Source of the DNA: Barthelona sp. PCE
Taxonomy: Eukaryota > Metamonada: BaSk clade
NCBI GenBank assembly: GCA_040285745.1
Contig: JAUFOR010000003.1
Coordinates: 1 to 64,000, forward strand
Direction: 5' to 3'
Length of the DNA stretch: 64,000 nucleotides
This document shows positions 55,377 to 63,982 of the stretch, one piece after another (within the stretch, counting starts at the first letter, position 1; every line of letters starts with the position of its first letter). A program made the position numbers and the translations under genes. Below the pieces are notes generated by a model that was given only the letters and a program-made list of their open reading frames with translations, was not told where the DNA came from and ran no database searches.

Positions 55377-56843
55377 ATGAGTAAGGGCATTAAACCACAG
55401 TTAGATTATCGTACAGTCGTTTCAGTCGACGGGCCTTTGGTCATTCTCGATAAGGTAAAGGTATATTTTTTTTTAGTGTTTACGGAGTATTCACTGCATT
55501 CAAACAGTGTATTTGACATTTAGAACGGCAGTTATGGTGAAATAGTCAAGATTCATTTGCCTAACGGCACCACACGTAGAGGTCAGATCCTTGAGGTCGA
55601 TAAAGAAAAGGCCGTTGTTCAAGTCTTCGAGGGATGCTCAGGAATCGATACAGATATGTCACACATTGAATTCACAGGAGAAACAATGAAGGTTGGTGTA
55701 TGTCCTGAAATGCTGGGTAGAATCTTCAATGGTTCAGGTGAACCTCTTGATGATGGACCAATTGTTATCCCCAACAAATACGTAGACGTTAACGGACTTC
55801 CAATTAACCCCGTTTCGCGTATTTACCCAGAAGAGATGATTCAAACTGGATTTTCCTCAATGGATGTCATGAACTCCATCGCAAGAGGCCAGAAGATCCC
55901 CCTCTTCACAGGTTCCGGTATGCCACACGACAAAATCGCAGCACAACTCGTCCGTCAGGCGGGTCTCGTTAAGAAGACGGACTCTGATGAGGTTGAGGAG
56001 TTTGTTGTCGTTTTCGCAGCAATGGGATGTGTGTCTGAGACCGCCCGTTTCTTTATTAACGAGTTCCAAGAGTCTGGATCAAAGTACAGAACTGTCTTCT
56101 TCTTGAACAAGGCTGACGATCCCACAGTCGAGCGTATCATCACACCTCGTATCGCTTTGACAGTCGCAGAGTATCTTGCTTTCGAATGTAACATGCACGT
56201 GCTCATCGTAATGACCGACATGACGAACTACGCGCAGGCCCTCCGTGAAGTTTCTATTGCAAGAGAAGAGGTACCCGCACGTCAAGGTTATCCAGGTTAC
56301 ATGTATACAGATCTTGCCATGAACTACGAACGCGCTGGCCGTGTCGAGGGCTCTACTGGATCGTTGACACAGATCCCCATCGTCACGATGCCTTCCGACG
56401 ATATCACGCACCCAATCCCGGATCTCACCGGATACATCACCGAGGGTCAGATCTACGTTGATAGGCACCTCCACAGCGCCGGTGTTTACCCACCACTTAA
56501 CATGCTCTCTTCGCTTTCAAGATTGATGAAGAGCGCCATTGGTAAGGGTATGACGAGAAACGACCATCCCAGTGTTTCAGATCAACTCTACGCTTGTTAC
56601 GCCATAGGTAAGGACGTTGACGCCATGAGGTCAGTTATTGGAGAGGACGCACTCTCGGACGAGGATAAACTATACCTTGAGTTCATGCACAGATTTGAGA
56701 AGGAGTTCATCTCACAGGACTATCGCGACAACCGATCTATTTTTGATTCCTTGGATCTTGCCTGGGATCTTCTCAGGATCTTCCCTCGTCGTCTTCTGAA
56801 ACGTATATCAACAACTATTCTTGACGAATATTATGCCTCTTAA
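55377..56843 (+). CDS. VMA2: V-type ATPase subunit B, one intron
   Basis: Exon 1 is 55377-55454 and exon 2 is 55524-56843; joined they give 465 residues starting [20 protein letters not shown]. This is the regulatory nucleotide-site subunit of the V1 sector that acidifies vacuoles and endosomes. The splice restores [20 protein letters not shown]. Further landmarks are [40 protein letters not shown] (no Walker lysine, normal for B), [34 protein letters not shown] and [14 protein letters not shown]. The intron interrupts in phase 0 after codon 26. The length is close to the usual 480-500. Confidence 0.97.
55455..55523 (+). other. Spliceosomal intron in V-ATPase B (69 bp)
   Basis: It starts GTAAAGGTAT and ends TTTGACATTTAG. 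Phase-0 removal restores the conserved N-terminal strand, and the total coding length is a multiple of three. The 3' end matches that of the other introns, with G in place of A before AC. Confidence 0.93.
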
Positions 56844-56888
56844 GTGTAAAAATAGCTTTATTTCTTATTTTGATACAAATTTTCCCCC

Positions 56889-57818
56889 CTAAATAAAAAA
56901 GTCTGCTGGGGGTTTGCGGAACAGTGGACCTCGCTTGTTCGTCGGAGCAGCCCGGAATATGAGGAACTGTGGGTCCTGCTTCACGTCGTCTACAACCATT
57001 ATGCTGGCAAGATTTCCATTTCTGTAACAGTAATCAGGGGCTGACCATACAGTCACTAATCTATTGTTATATATCCTAGAATATCCGTCCTTAACCAGCT
57101 GGTGTGCGCGGCAGATCTGCGACATTCTGTTGGCCCGAAGAAATTGGGTTACCGTGTCCTCGCCGAATAAAAATCCGGCACCACGCATACTGGGCTGAAA
57201 TCCTTCTTCTCCATGAGGGTGGGGGTCGCTCCACAGAAGGTCAGACATAGATCCGCTGTGCGGCACCTCCTGCATTCTGTCGATCTTGTCGATATCATCG
57301 ATACGTGTTATGAGAGGTGAAAGACCACCGTGGATGCAAAAAATGGATTGATCAAGCACGGCACCCAAAGGAAGAACGTCAAAAACCTCAACGCAATACC
57401 GCCACACGTTGACGCTGCCGTACTTCTTCACAGTTTCATCGAAGAAACCATATGCTTGTGTGATTTGACGAGATTCATGATTTCCACGAAGAAGAAACAC
57501 TCTATCTGGGTACTTTATCTTGTAGCAGAGTAGTAAAAGGAGGGTCTCGCACGAATATAATCCTCTGTCAACGTAATCACCAAGGAAACAATACTTTGTT
57601 GTGGGTGGAGTACCGCCTGTTGCAAATAGCTCCAGCATGTCATAAAACTGCCCGTGGATGTCCCCAACCAATGTGATAGGTGCGCTTAGTTTGATAACAT
57701 TAGGTTCTCTTGTTAAGATTTCTGTTGCCTTACTACAAATCGATCTTACATCTGTTTCGGTTGGATACTCACACTTTAGAAGTCGTTCTATGAGTAAATC
57801 AAGCTGCATAATCCCCAA
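56889..57818 (-). CDS. PP2A-family Ser/Thr phosphatase catalytic subunit, PP4-like
   Basis: 309 residues. All PPP metal and phosphate motifs are present: GDIHGQF (52-58), GDYVDRG (about 80-86), RGNHE (about 112-116), a first HGG (about 163) and later ICRAHQLV with WSAPDYCYRNGN. The regions KKYGSVNVWRYC, IDRMQEVPHSG and the end AAPTNKRGP... KPPADFFI agree best with PP4 (usual end VADYFL), and less with PP2A or PP6. The last residues (DFFI for DYFL) keep a C-terminal large residue, but the Leu that is carboxymethylated in the family is Ile. That may alter subunit exchange. Cytosol and nucleus expected. Confidence 0.92.
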   Translation of the reverse strand: MGIMQLDLLIERLLKCEYPTETDVRSICSKATEILTREPNVIKLSAPITLVGDIHGQFYDMLELFATGGTPPTTKYCFLGDYVDRGLYSCETLLLLLCYKIKYPDRVFLLRGNHESRQITQAYGFFDETVKKYGSVNVWRYCVEVFDVLPLGAVLDQSIFCIHGGLSPLITRIDDIDKIDRMQEVPHSGSMSDLLWSDPHPHGEEGFQPSMRGAGFLFGEDTVTQFLRANRMSQICRAHQLVKDGYSRIYNNRLVTVWSAPDYCYRNGNLASIMVVDDVKQDPQFLIFRAAPTNKRGPLFRKPPADFFI

Positions 57819-58107
57819 ATATGTTAATTAAAAGTGGTAATGGATGAAAATGGAACTCCACTTCTTTTGGTTTCAATATGTTTTGCTTTGTGGCTGCTTG
57901 GCCAAAGAGCTACCTTTGATGACTTGTGAATTGTTAAAGACCTCACAATTGTAATTTCGGAAGATTTGCATCGTTCTTCAGTGTGACAGAAATCTACTCA
58001 AATAGTTGTGGTGTATATTAACTCATGTGAACGAAATATGATACAGTGATTCGATGTATTGATATATGGGTGTTTAAATTTTTTATTCCTTATCCTTTTA
58101 TTATATA

Positions 58108-59244
58108 ATGGATATTTACAACAAGATATTTAACGAAGATGAAGAAGAAATGGGCATAGTTACATGTTATTTGCCGAAGAAGCGTAACAATGATGTAGAT
58201 TTGTACGATCATCTCATAGCGCTTTTCACTCAACTGATTGAGGCATGTTTGATGTGTGACCGCAGGTTCAGTGTCCCCACATTTCACGAAATAGTTGAGA
58301 AACTGAGATTCAAGACTGTTACACCACCTGCACTGATTCCAATTGCACACGTTCTTAAGAAGAGGAAAATTCTGCAGTCAAACCATGACATAGTAACACT
58401 GATGGAGCCTTCAATGGGTAAGAGATTCATGGGTTTGTTCAAGAGATCATTTTTAGATGACACTTGTTATTTTATCAATATCATTGAGAAATATGCGCTT
58501 GAGTTCATCAACAAACACTCGGAAATATTTAGTCCCGAACCCTTTGTTACATTAAGCGAGTTCTATGAAAAATTTCCTCTTCATGACAGAAATTCAGATA
58601 TTTTTTTCAGATACTTACACCACAAGAAGTACGCTCAAGTCGTCCGCAACCACAACGGTGATATCATCGGCTTGTGCTCCATGGAGTTTCAGAACGTCAA
58701 GTTTGCCTCTGTACTTTTGAGTATTAAAGAACAAAGAATTCAATGCGAGGTACGTTTAGAGGGTTTAAAACAACGTTGGGTCCAACTTAACAAGAAGAGC
58801 AGGAAGGTTCTTCTGCGGCCGATCTTTAATCTCAATAAGTTGATTGCTAATTTGAGCTATACTGAAGAACAGCTTCTTTTCACAAACACCACCAGGAATT
58901 TAACTAGTCTCTTCCAACAAACTGCATCTGTCCTCTCAGCTGGAATTGAGAAGCATGAGGAGCTGGAGGATGCTATGGAGGATGTTAAGGATGCTCTTGG
59001 AGATATGCCAACAATACGAGATGATTTTTGGGATAATATTGAAATAGACGATGATATGGCTGCATTGCAAGCCGAGATAGATAACAGTACGGTTTCTACA
59101 GATATTATGAATAAGATTGATCATATTCGGGTCAACACCCGTTCACCTCGCGTTGTTCCGCCGAGTCCCAAGGCTAAAATTATTGAAACTGTGGAGCCAT
59201 TTGTTGACAAGAGGGCAAGTAAGAGGGAGTTAGTAGCTGAGTAA
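58108..59244 (+). CDS. CHMP7: CHMP7-like ESCRT-III protein
   Basis: 378 residues. CHMP7 starts ESCRT-III assembly at the nuclear envelope. Residues about 1-190 form the N-terminal part expected to be tandem winged helices (with LYDHLIALFTQLIEACLMCD and PALIPIAHVLKKRKILQS). Residues about 205-340 are the Snf7-like ESCRT-III core: VLLSIKEQRIQCEVRLEGLK, ELEDAMEDVKDALGDMP and DDDMAALQAEIDN. The acidic segment near the end would be the autoinhibitory helix; no clear MIM1 (LxxLR) motif was found. TBC1D20-like follows 51 bp downstream on the same strand. Confidence 0.82.
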   Translation: MDIYNKIFNEDEEEMGIVTCYLPKKRNNDVDLYDHLIALFTQLIEACLMCDRRFSVPTFHEIVEKLRFKTVTPPALIPIAHVLKKRKILQSNHDIVTLMEPSMGKRFMGLFKRSFLDDTCYFINIIEKYALEFINKHSEIFSPEPFVTLSEFYEKFPLHDRNSDIFFRYLHHKKYAQVVRNHNGDIIGLCSMEFQNVKFASVLLSIKEQRIQCEVRLEGLKQRWVQLNKKSRKVLLRPIFNLNKLIANLSYTEEQLLFTNTTRNLTSLFQQTASVLSAGIEKHEELEDAMEDVKDALGDMPTIRDDFWDNIEIDDDMAALQAEIDNSTVSTDIMNKIDHIRVNTRSPRVVPPSPKAKIIETVEPFVDKRASKRELVAE

Positions 59245-59295
59245 AGAAATGTGTCCTGTTTATTTTTCTTTATCCCTACACATTTTTTTTTTGCA

Positions 59296-60222
59296 ATGGA
59301 TTACAGTATTTTCAAGAAGTTCATCTACGACAATATCGAACTACCTTCTGTTGACGAGCTGCCTTACTTAGATGAACTTGATGAGTCCAGTGAGCTAGAA
59401 GAACCCAAAGTCATCGATGTTGACGTTCTTCGCTCTTTCTCCCACTTTCTGAAAGCCAACCCACACATGTTTCCCACATCAGAGGAGGGGCGTGAGAATT
59501 TACGTGAGGATTTTCGATTGAAGCTGCGCAAGATCCTCACTGCAATCTTACATGACGACGAGCTCAACGTGTTCTACTACCAGGGGCTCCACGAGATGAT
59601 ATCTATCCTCTTATTATTGACGAACGGTGATGTTACCATGAGTTACCAAATTATTGTTGCAATGTGTCGCAAACATATTAATTTCTTTGTTACAAAGGAG
59701 CCAGCACTTGAAACAGTGGACCCTCTTGTTAAGATTATTAGAGTAGCTTGGCCATCCCTGAAGGTTGGTGAAGATTTCGATACAGAGCTTTTTCTTTGCA
59801 CAATACCTTGGGTTCTGACATGGTTTTCATACAACTATGAGAATCTTGAGATCCTCAGAGATATTTTCATCTTCTGCTTAAAGGATGAAATGAACATTTA
59901 TTACCTTTGCGCTAGTATGTTCATGCGTGGCTTATTCACACAGTATGAGGGTAGCGATCCACTGGACCAGGCTAAAATGCACACCATTTTTAATCGACGA
60001 GAGTTCATTAAGGAGGGACCGTTCGCCGAACAAGAATACTTTGATGATGTTATGGAATTCGCCAATGATCTGCTTGAGCAGCATCCATGGGCAACTGTCG
60101 AGAAGCGAGTTGCATTGTTGGATAACTCAGTGTACCAAGCCGTTGTTAATAATAAGACTGCTATCGTTATTGGTGGTGCAGTTGCGCTCGGTGCAGTATT
60201 GTATTCTGTTATGAAGCAATAA
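59296..60222 (+). CDS. TBC-domain RabGAP, TBC1D20-like with membrane tail
   Basis: 308 residues from the ATG at 59296 (MDYSIFKKF); the open frame begins 15 codons earlier with hydrophobic non-conserved codons. TBC1D20 (yeast Gyp8) is a GAP for Rab1 on the ER/Golgi. The TBC fingers are visible: IDVDVLRSFSHF with the catalytic Arg in the IxxDxxR pattern, then FYYQGLHEMISILLL with the YQG glutamine. The later ELFLCTIPWVLTWFSYNYEN and IYYLCASMFMRGLF match the family. Residues about 287-304 (TAIVIGGAVALGAVLYSV) are a C-terminal transmembrane helix, as in TBC1D20. Its TAA lies 1 bp from the convergent LUC7 stop. Confidence 0.85.
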   Translation: MDYSIFKKFIYDNIELPSVDELPYLDELDESSELEEPKVIDVDVLRSFSHFLKANPHMFPTSEEGRENLREDFRLKLRKILTAILHDDELNVFYYQGLHEMISILLLLTNGDVTMSYQIIVAMCRKHINFFVTKEPALETVDPLVKIIRVAWPSLKVGEDFDTELFLCTIPWVLTWFSYNYENLEILRDIFIFCLKDEMNIYYLCASMFMRGLFTQYEGSDPLDQAKMHTIFNRREFIKEGPFAEQEYFDDVMEFANDLLEQHPWATVEKRVALLDNSVYQAVVNNKTAIVIGGAVALGAVLYSVMKQ

Positions 60223-60223
60223 A

Positions 60224-61024
60224 TCATTTCCACCCCTGTGCTCTCCTGAACCGGGTTATATCAATTGCGCATTGCTTCGGTTCTTCCTCCTCATATTTGT
60301 GCTGATACATGTGCAAAAGTCCATGTAAAACTCGTCCTGCGCTGTGAACCTTGCCTAAGAAGTGATCTGTGATGCGAGGGTCGTTTACCGCCAATTGTCC
60401 GACACACCATGGACACAAGGCCTGTTGGAAAAACTTTGGGCGTTTGGCTCGAGAATGCTCCTTGAAAGAGGTCTCAAGAATAAACTGTTTGCCGATCTGC
60501 TGCATTGACGTCTTGAAGTTGTTTGCGTGTCTGACGATATTCTCCTTCCTTTGTAGAAGCGCGAAGGCAGCTTCTACTTCTCCAGAAACTGCCATCTCAG
60601 TTACCTTGTCTTTCAGCCCCGACAGGCTCTCCGATGCCACATTCAGAGATGATGTATCAGTGCCCTGTACTATCTCATCGTACTGATCGGCAGTTGCCCT
60701 GAACAACCGCTGCTCTTCTTCTTCAAGAACCGCGTTTAGTATTCTATGAGCAACCTTCAGCTCTTTCAGGTACACATATTCAAGTCCAAGTGCATCCTTC
60801 TCTGGTTCTGAGAGGGATTGATATTTTGCTCGCAGTTCTGGAATATGTTTATGAGGGCATCGGTGAACCCCGCATTTAGTCTCAGAGAGAAGGGTATAGG
60901 CGCACTTATCAATGCAAAAACCAGCACAGATGTAAGGATCGTTGAGTAATGTAGTTGAAACGCTTACTTCTTCTTTCTCATCCTTTATGAGCGATTCCAT
61001 CGCCATCTTCCAGTCTGTGTTCAT
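60224..61024 (-). CDS. LUC7: LUC7-like U1 snRNP protein
   Basis: 266 residues. Luc7 stabilises U1 snRNA pairing with 5' splice sites. Zinc finger 1 (CCCH type) is spread over ICAGFCIDKCAYTLLSETKC and GVHRCPHKHIP (about 33-63). Zinc finger 2 is CPWCVGQLAVNDPRITDHFL with GKVH (about 206-230), including the NDxRxxDHxxGKxHxG signature (NDPRITDHFLGKVHSG-like). The Arg/Ser-rich tail of animal LUC7 is missing and replaced by a short RFRRAQGWK end, as in yeast. It pairs functionally with the U1 candidate at 34415. Confidence 0.9.
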   Translation of the reverse strand: MNTDWKMAMESLIKDEKEEVSVSTTLLNDPYICAGFCIDKCAYTLLSETKCGVHRCPHKHIPELRAKYQSLSEPEKDALGLEYVYLKELKVAHRILNAVLEEEEQRLFRATADQYDEIVQGTDTSSLNVASESLSGLKDKVTEMAVSGEVEAAFALLQRKENIVRHANNFKTSMQQIGKQFILETSFKEHSRAKRPKFFQQALCPWCVGQLAVNDPRITDHFLGKVHSAGRVLHGLLHMYQHKYEEEEPKQCAIDITRFRRAQGWK

Positions 61025-61485
61025 TTTAAGAGTTGTTTAAGAGTTAATATGGCCCTAAAATAAATGTAAGAGCATGAAAAGCGATTTGCAGAAAAATATG
61101 TTCCTGTATCGGTTGTAACTAAAGCGCTAAATTTTTGTGGTCTCAAACTAATTGGAAATCCAAAAACCGATTGAATATGGTGATTTGAACACCATAAAAT
61201 ATTATTGTCTTTTCTGACAGGAAGCCAAGTAACATTAGGCAGCAGTCTATACGTGTGCACCGGTGGCTGTACACAAAATATGTGACATAGATATTTACTG
61301 TATTCAGTGGTTGAGGAGTGTGAGAATTATTTGTGGAATCTTCATGGTTGTTCACAAGTCTCTATCACTTTAACGCCATTTAAATGATGTGACTGTCCAA
61401 TTTTAATGAAACAACACTGATGAAATCACATGCATTGCATTTTTAACTTGTAGAAGTTTATATCACTTTTTTCAATACATCTAAA
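61025..61485. other. Divergent intergenic region with hairpin
   Basis: 461 bp with no supported gene. It contains a perfect hairpin TATGGTG/CACCATA (about 61175-61195) and an Sm-like AAATTTTTGTGG (about 61129-61140) without the flanking structure of an snRNA. Minus-strand frames of 70-79 codons here are not convincing. Confidence 0.4.
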
Positions 61486-61938
61486 ATGCAAAGAACTTTC
61501 ATTATGCTTAAGCCTGACGCTGTCCAGCGCAGATTGACTGGTAAGATCGTCTCCATGATCGAGGAGAAGGGCCTTAACATCATTGCCATGCGTAGCATTC
61601 GTCCTCCCAAGGATCTGGTCGAGAGACATTACGAAGTTCACCGTGGTAAGCCTTTCTACCCTGGTTTAGTCAGCTACATTACTTCCGGTCACGTTGTTGC
61701 CATGTGTGTTGAGGGTCTTGATGCCATCACCGTCATGAGAAAGCTCATTGGCGCCACTCGCCCCAGTGAAGCTCTCCCCTCTACCATTCGTGGTAAGTAC
61801 GGTATGCAGATGGGCAGAAACCTTGTTCACGGTTCTGATGCTGTTGAGACCGCTGAGTACGAGCTTGGTCTTTGGTTCCCCAATGGTGAGATTCAATCCT
61901 GGTCAAACGATTGTCAGAACCAGTGGATCTACGAGTAA
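61486..61938 (+). CDS. NDK: Nucleoside diphosphate kinase
   Basis: 150 residues, typical length. It equilibrates NTPs with NDPs through a phosphohistidine. Landmarks: RTFIMLKPDAVQRRLTGKIV (start), HYEVHRGKPFYPGLVSYITS, GHVVAMCVEGLDAITVMRKL, IGATRPSEALPSTIRGKYG, then NLVHGSDAVETAEYELGLWF with the active-site His in NLVHGSD (about residue 117). The final segment ends QNQWIYE. All catalytic residues are present. Cytosolic. GC is higher than in its neighbours, consistent with high expression. Confidence 0.98.
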   Translation: MQRTFIMLKPDAVQRRLTGKIVSMIEEKGLNIIAMRSIRPPKDLVERHYEVHRGKPFYPGLVSYITSGHVVAMCVEGLDAITVMRKLIGATRPSEALPSTIRGKYGMQMGRNLVHGSDAVETAEYELGLWFPNGEIQSWSNDCQNQWIYE

Positions 61939-61969
61939 ATCTTCTGTAACAAATTAGTTTACTTACAAC

Positions 61970-62734
61970 TTACCAAGGCTTAATGTATCTTGAAGCGCTC
62001 AGAGCGTAATAGAGACGGATGTAAAGGGGATCATGTGAAAGAGCCTCCCACATAGTATCACCTGAGATACGCATAGTAGTCACCATACCACAATTCTGGC
62101 ATCTAAGAACCGGCATTGAGAAGTAAAAGATGTTCTGGATAGGAACGTCCTTGGGGATCTTGACCTGTGCCTGCACCATGGCGAGAGATCCGCCAGTGCG
62201 AACAGTTTTCCAGTGGCCAAGAGCAAGATAGAATGTGGCCTCTCCGCCTGTGAACTGGAAGTAGTGGCCGGGACATGTGCCTGGAGTGTACTTGGGGGTG
62301 AAACTGTAATCACCAGAAAATGCAACATCATAAACAGATTTTCCAAGAGCCTTTGTAGCCTTCTCGAATTCCGAGCCTGTGAGGTCACGAACGTAATCAC
62401 TGTATTGCTCCATGCTGTATTGACGAGTAAGACGGGAATCGGTAGAACAAGTCGAGATAATGATTGTCATTGCACCTGACTTTCTTAGTTCCATTTCAGC
62501 TCTACGTGATTCTTCGGAGACGGTACCTGAGACCTTGACCTTGAACCAACTACGCTTCTTCTTGAGCGTTTCGATTCTGATGGTACTTGTAGAAATAACC
62601 TTATCGTGACGAGTAACAGAGACAATTCTGCGAGAGGTAGGAATCCATGAGCCGGAACAGCCATTTCCGTTGGAAACATGTGCAAATACTTCACTTAGAA
62701 GCAAGAAAAAAATCAAACACTGGTATACTTTCAT
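61970..62734 (-). CDS. Secreted/lumenal protein, unknown, with an upstream intron
   Basis: 254 residues from MKVYQCLIFFLLLSEVFA, a good signal peptide. The mature part has a repeated beta-strand feel (RRIVSVTRHDKVISTSTIRI, KVKVSGTVSEESRRAEMELR), a CPGHYFQFTGGEATFYLALG region and a Cys pair in RCQNCGMV. There is no membrane helix, so it may be secreted or lumenal. The family is not recognised. Immediately upstream on the minus strand lies a 3' splice signal, TTCTAACATTTAG, then AG and the ATG. The intron may be in the 5'UTR (5' end GTATGC at 62787) or, with a 7-nt coding exon ATGCTTA (62779-62785), may add M-L-K in front. Confidence 0.72.
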   Translation of the reverse strand: MKVYQCLIFFLLLSEVFAHVSNGNGCSGSWIPTSRRIVSVTRHDKVISTSTIRIETLKKKRSWFKVKVSGTVSEESRRAEMELRKSGAMTIIISTCSTDSRLTRQYSMEQYSDYVRDLTGSEFEKATKALGKSVYDVAFSGDYSFTPKYTPGTCPGHYFQFTGGEATFYLALGHWKTVRTGGSLAMVQAQVKIPKDVPIQNIFYFSMPVLRCQNCGMVTTMRISGDTMWEALSHDPLYIRLYYALSASRYIKPW

Positions 62735-62736
62735 CT

Positions 62737-62787
62737 CTAAATGTTAGAATCTCATGTTGTTGCGTATTATCGCCAAACTAAGCATAC
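62737..62787 (-). other. Probable intron upstream of the secreted-protein gene
   Basis: It ends TTCTAACATTTAG on the minus strand, identical to the HMG intron's 3' end. The best U1 match for the 5' end is GTATGC at 62787 (51 bp, 5'UTR). The alternative GTTTGG at 62778 (42 bp) keeps an in-frame ATGCTTA exon. The 3' end is well supported, the 5' end is not. Confidence 0.65.
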
Positions 62788-63046
62788 AAAACCTTTAAAA
62801 AGAGATTAGAACAACTATAACAAAGAAAAGGATGATATTCGTTAAAACAATAGATAGTGCTTGTTTGTTCGTGTTGACTGGGTATGTTGTTTATTTTGAA
62901 TCTATATACTTGTTTGAAAAGAATTTAACGCATGCTAGTATTGCCGGCTTGTAACAGTTATTTTATATTTTCATTTTCAGCATTAATTTTTATTTTAATC
63001 ACTCACATTACGCGAAATAGCAACCTTTAACATTATTTTAAAATCC

Positions 63047-63982
63047 TTAACGGCGACCGCGTGCTATATAGACACATGACCTGCTCCTGACACTTTTGAG
63101 GTCGCTCAACATCAAATCATCTGTGTAAGGTGCCTCAATAGGACCCACGGCATCATGTAGCTCACGCAGCGTCATGTCATCCAAAAAAGTGTAGCCTCCA
63201 CACACTGAACAATCATTGTTTCTTAGGATATCGGTGGTTGACAGCCCAACATCGAAGCACACGTACATGTTCTCCATCGGCACCAATCGCACCATCTGTG
63301 CGGCACACATTTCAGCTGTGGATAATGGGGTTATCTCCATTGATGCTCGCTCATGCCGCAAAAATTCATCTTGGGAAAATGCAATGCGAGCTGCATCGCA
63401 TGCTGTTACTGCTGCAGAACGACGCGCACTACTATTGAGCAGGCTGTATCCAGGAGATACCCTAAGAGCTGCAACCACATCATGGCATGTTTTTGATTCA
63501 ACTCTGATCGAGCAAAGTGTTGGAGCGCTATCGTATAAATCAGGATAGCAGCTCGGACAGGCCACCTCGCCCTCCAGTGAGAACCGTCGAGCATGCCACT
63601 TGTGAATAGCTGTGCCTCCCTCAATAATAATTGCGCTTGGGTTACGTTGTAGACAACAATCAAAAACAATTTTTCTGGCATCTAAAGAATCAACACACAC
63701 GAAATACAGATCACATACACATTTATCAAGAGGCAAATCCTCAAATCGATCCCTATATACCTTGCTTCGAGGATGTAGTTCACCTAGCACATCAACTTTG
63801 TACCGATCCACATCAGTGGATCGGTACAGCGGCTGATTGGACAAATTGTGTGGAGCAACTCGATCATAGTCCACGAGCGTGATTCGAGAAAACAGCCCAA
63901 AAAAAGCTAAATGTCGGAACACGCAAGATCCCAAACTACCACACCCTATTACGGCGCATGCCCTCCTGTCCTTAGCCCTCAT
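63047..63982 (-). CDS. UBA3-like E1 activating enzyme
   Basis: 311 residues as seen; the ATG is 18 bases from the window edge, so the true start may be outside. ThiF/E1 fold: CAVIGCGSLGSCVFRHLAFF (nucleotide-binding Gly-rich), LVDYDRVAPHNLSNQPLY, then YFVCVDSLDARKIVFDCCL. IEGGTAIHKWHARRF, the ACPSCYPDLYDSAPTLCSIR segment with a paired CxxC zinc site and the Cys of TLCSIR recall UBA3, the catalytic partner in NEDD8 activation. The Arg usual in NLNRQ is Asn here (NLSNQ), which may weaken ATP binding. The C-terminal Cys pair CSVCGG may complete the zinc site. It could be another small E1 such as UBA5. Confidence 0.7.
   Translation of the reverse strand: MRAKDRRACAVIGCGSLGSCVFRHLAFFGLFSRITLVDYDRVAPHNLSNQPLYRSTDVDRYKVDVLGELHPRSKVYRDRFEDLPLDKCVCDLYFVCVDSLDARKIVFDCCLQRNPSAIIIEGGTAIHKWHARRFSLEGEVACPSCYPDLYDSAPTLCSIRVESKTCHDVVAALRVSPGYSLLNSSARRSAAVTACDAARIAFSQDEFLRHERASMEITPLSTAEMCAAQMVRLVPMENMYVCFDVGLSTTDILRNNDCSVCGGYTFLDDMTLRELHDAVGPIEAPYTDDLMLSDLKSVRSRSCVYIARGRR

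Noticed and set aside
57819-58107. GAAGAACGATGC on the minus strand, recalling 5.8S rRNA, and C/D-box-like pieces
   Set aside because: The match is short, with no wider rRNA or paired snoRNA boxes around it.
61129-61140. Sm-like AAATTTTTGTGG suggesting another snRNA
   Set aside because: No matching upstream stems or splice-pairing sequence; the nearby TATGGTG/CACCATA hairpin alone is not enough.
61021-61260. 79-codon frame overlapping the LUC7 start in ATGA
   Set aside because: An operon-like overlap would be unusual in a eukaryote, and the peptide has no recognised features; probably chance.
63914-63924. CGACATTTAG on the minus strand, resembling the 3' splice signal
   Set aside because: It lies inside the E1 gene's conserved coding region (codons for FRHLAF), which reads through without a break.
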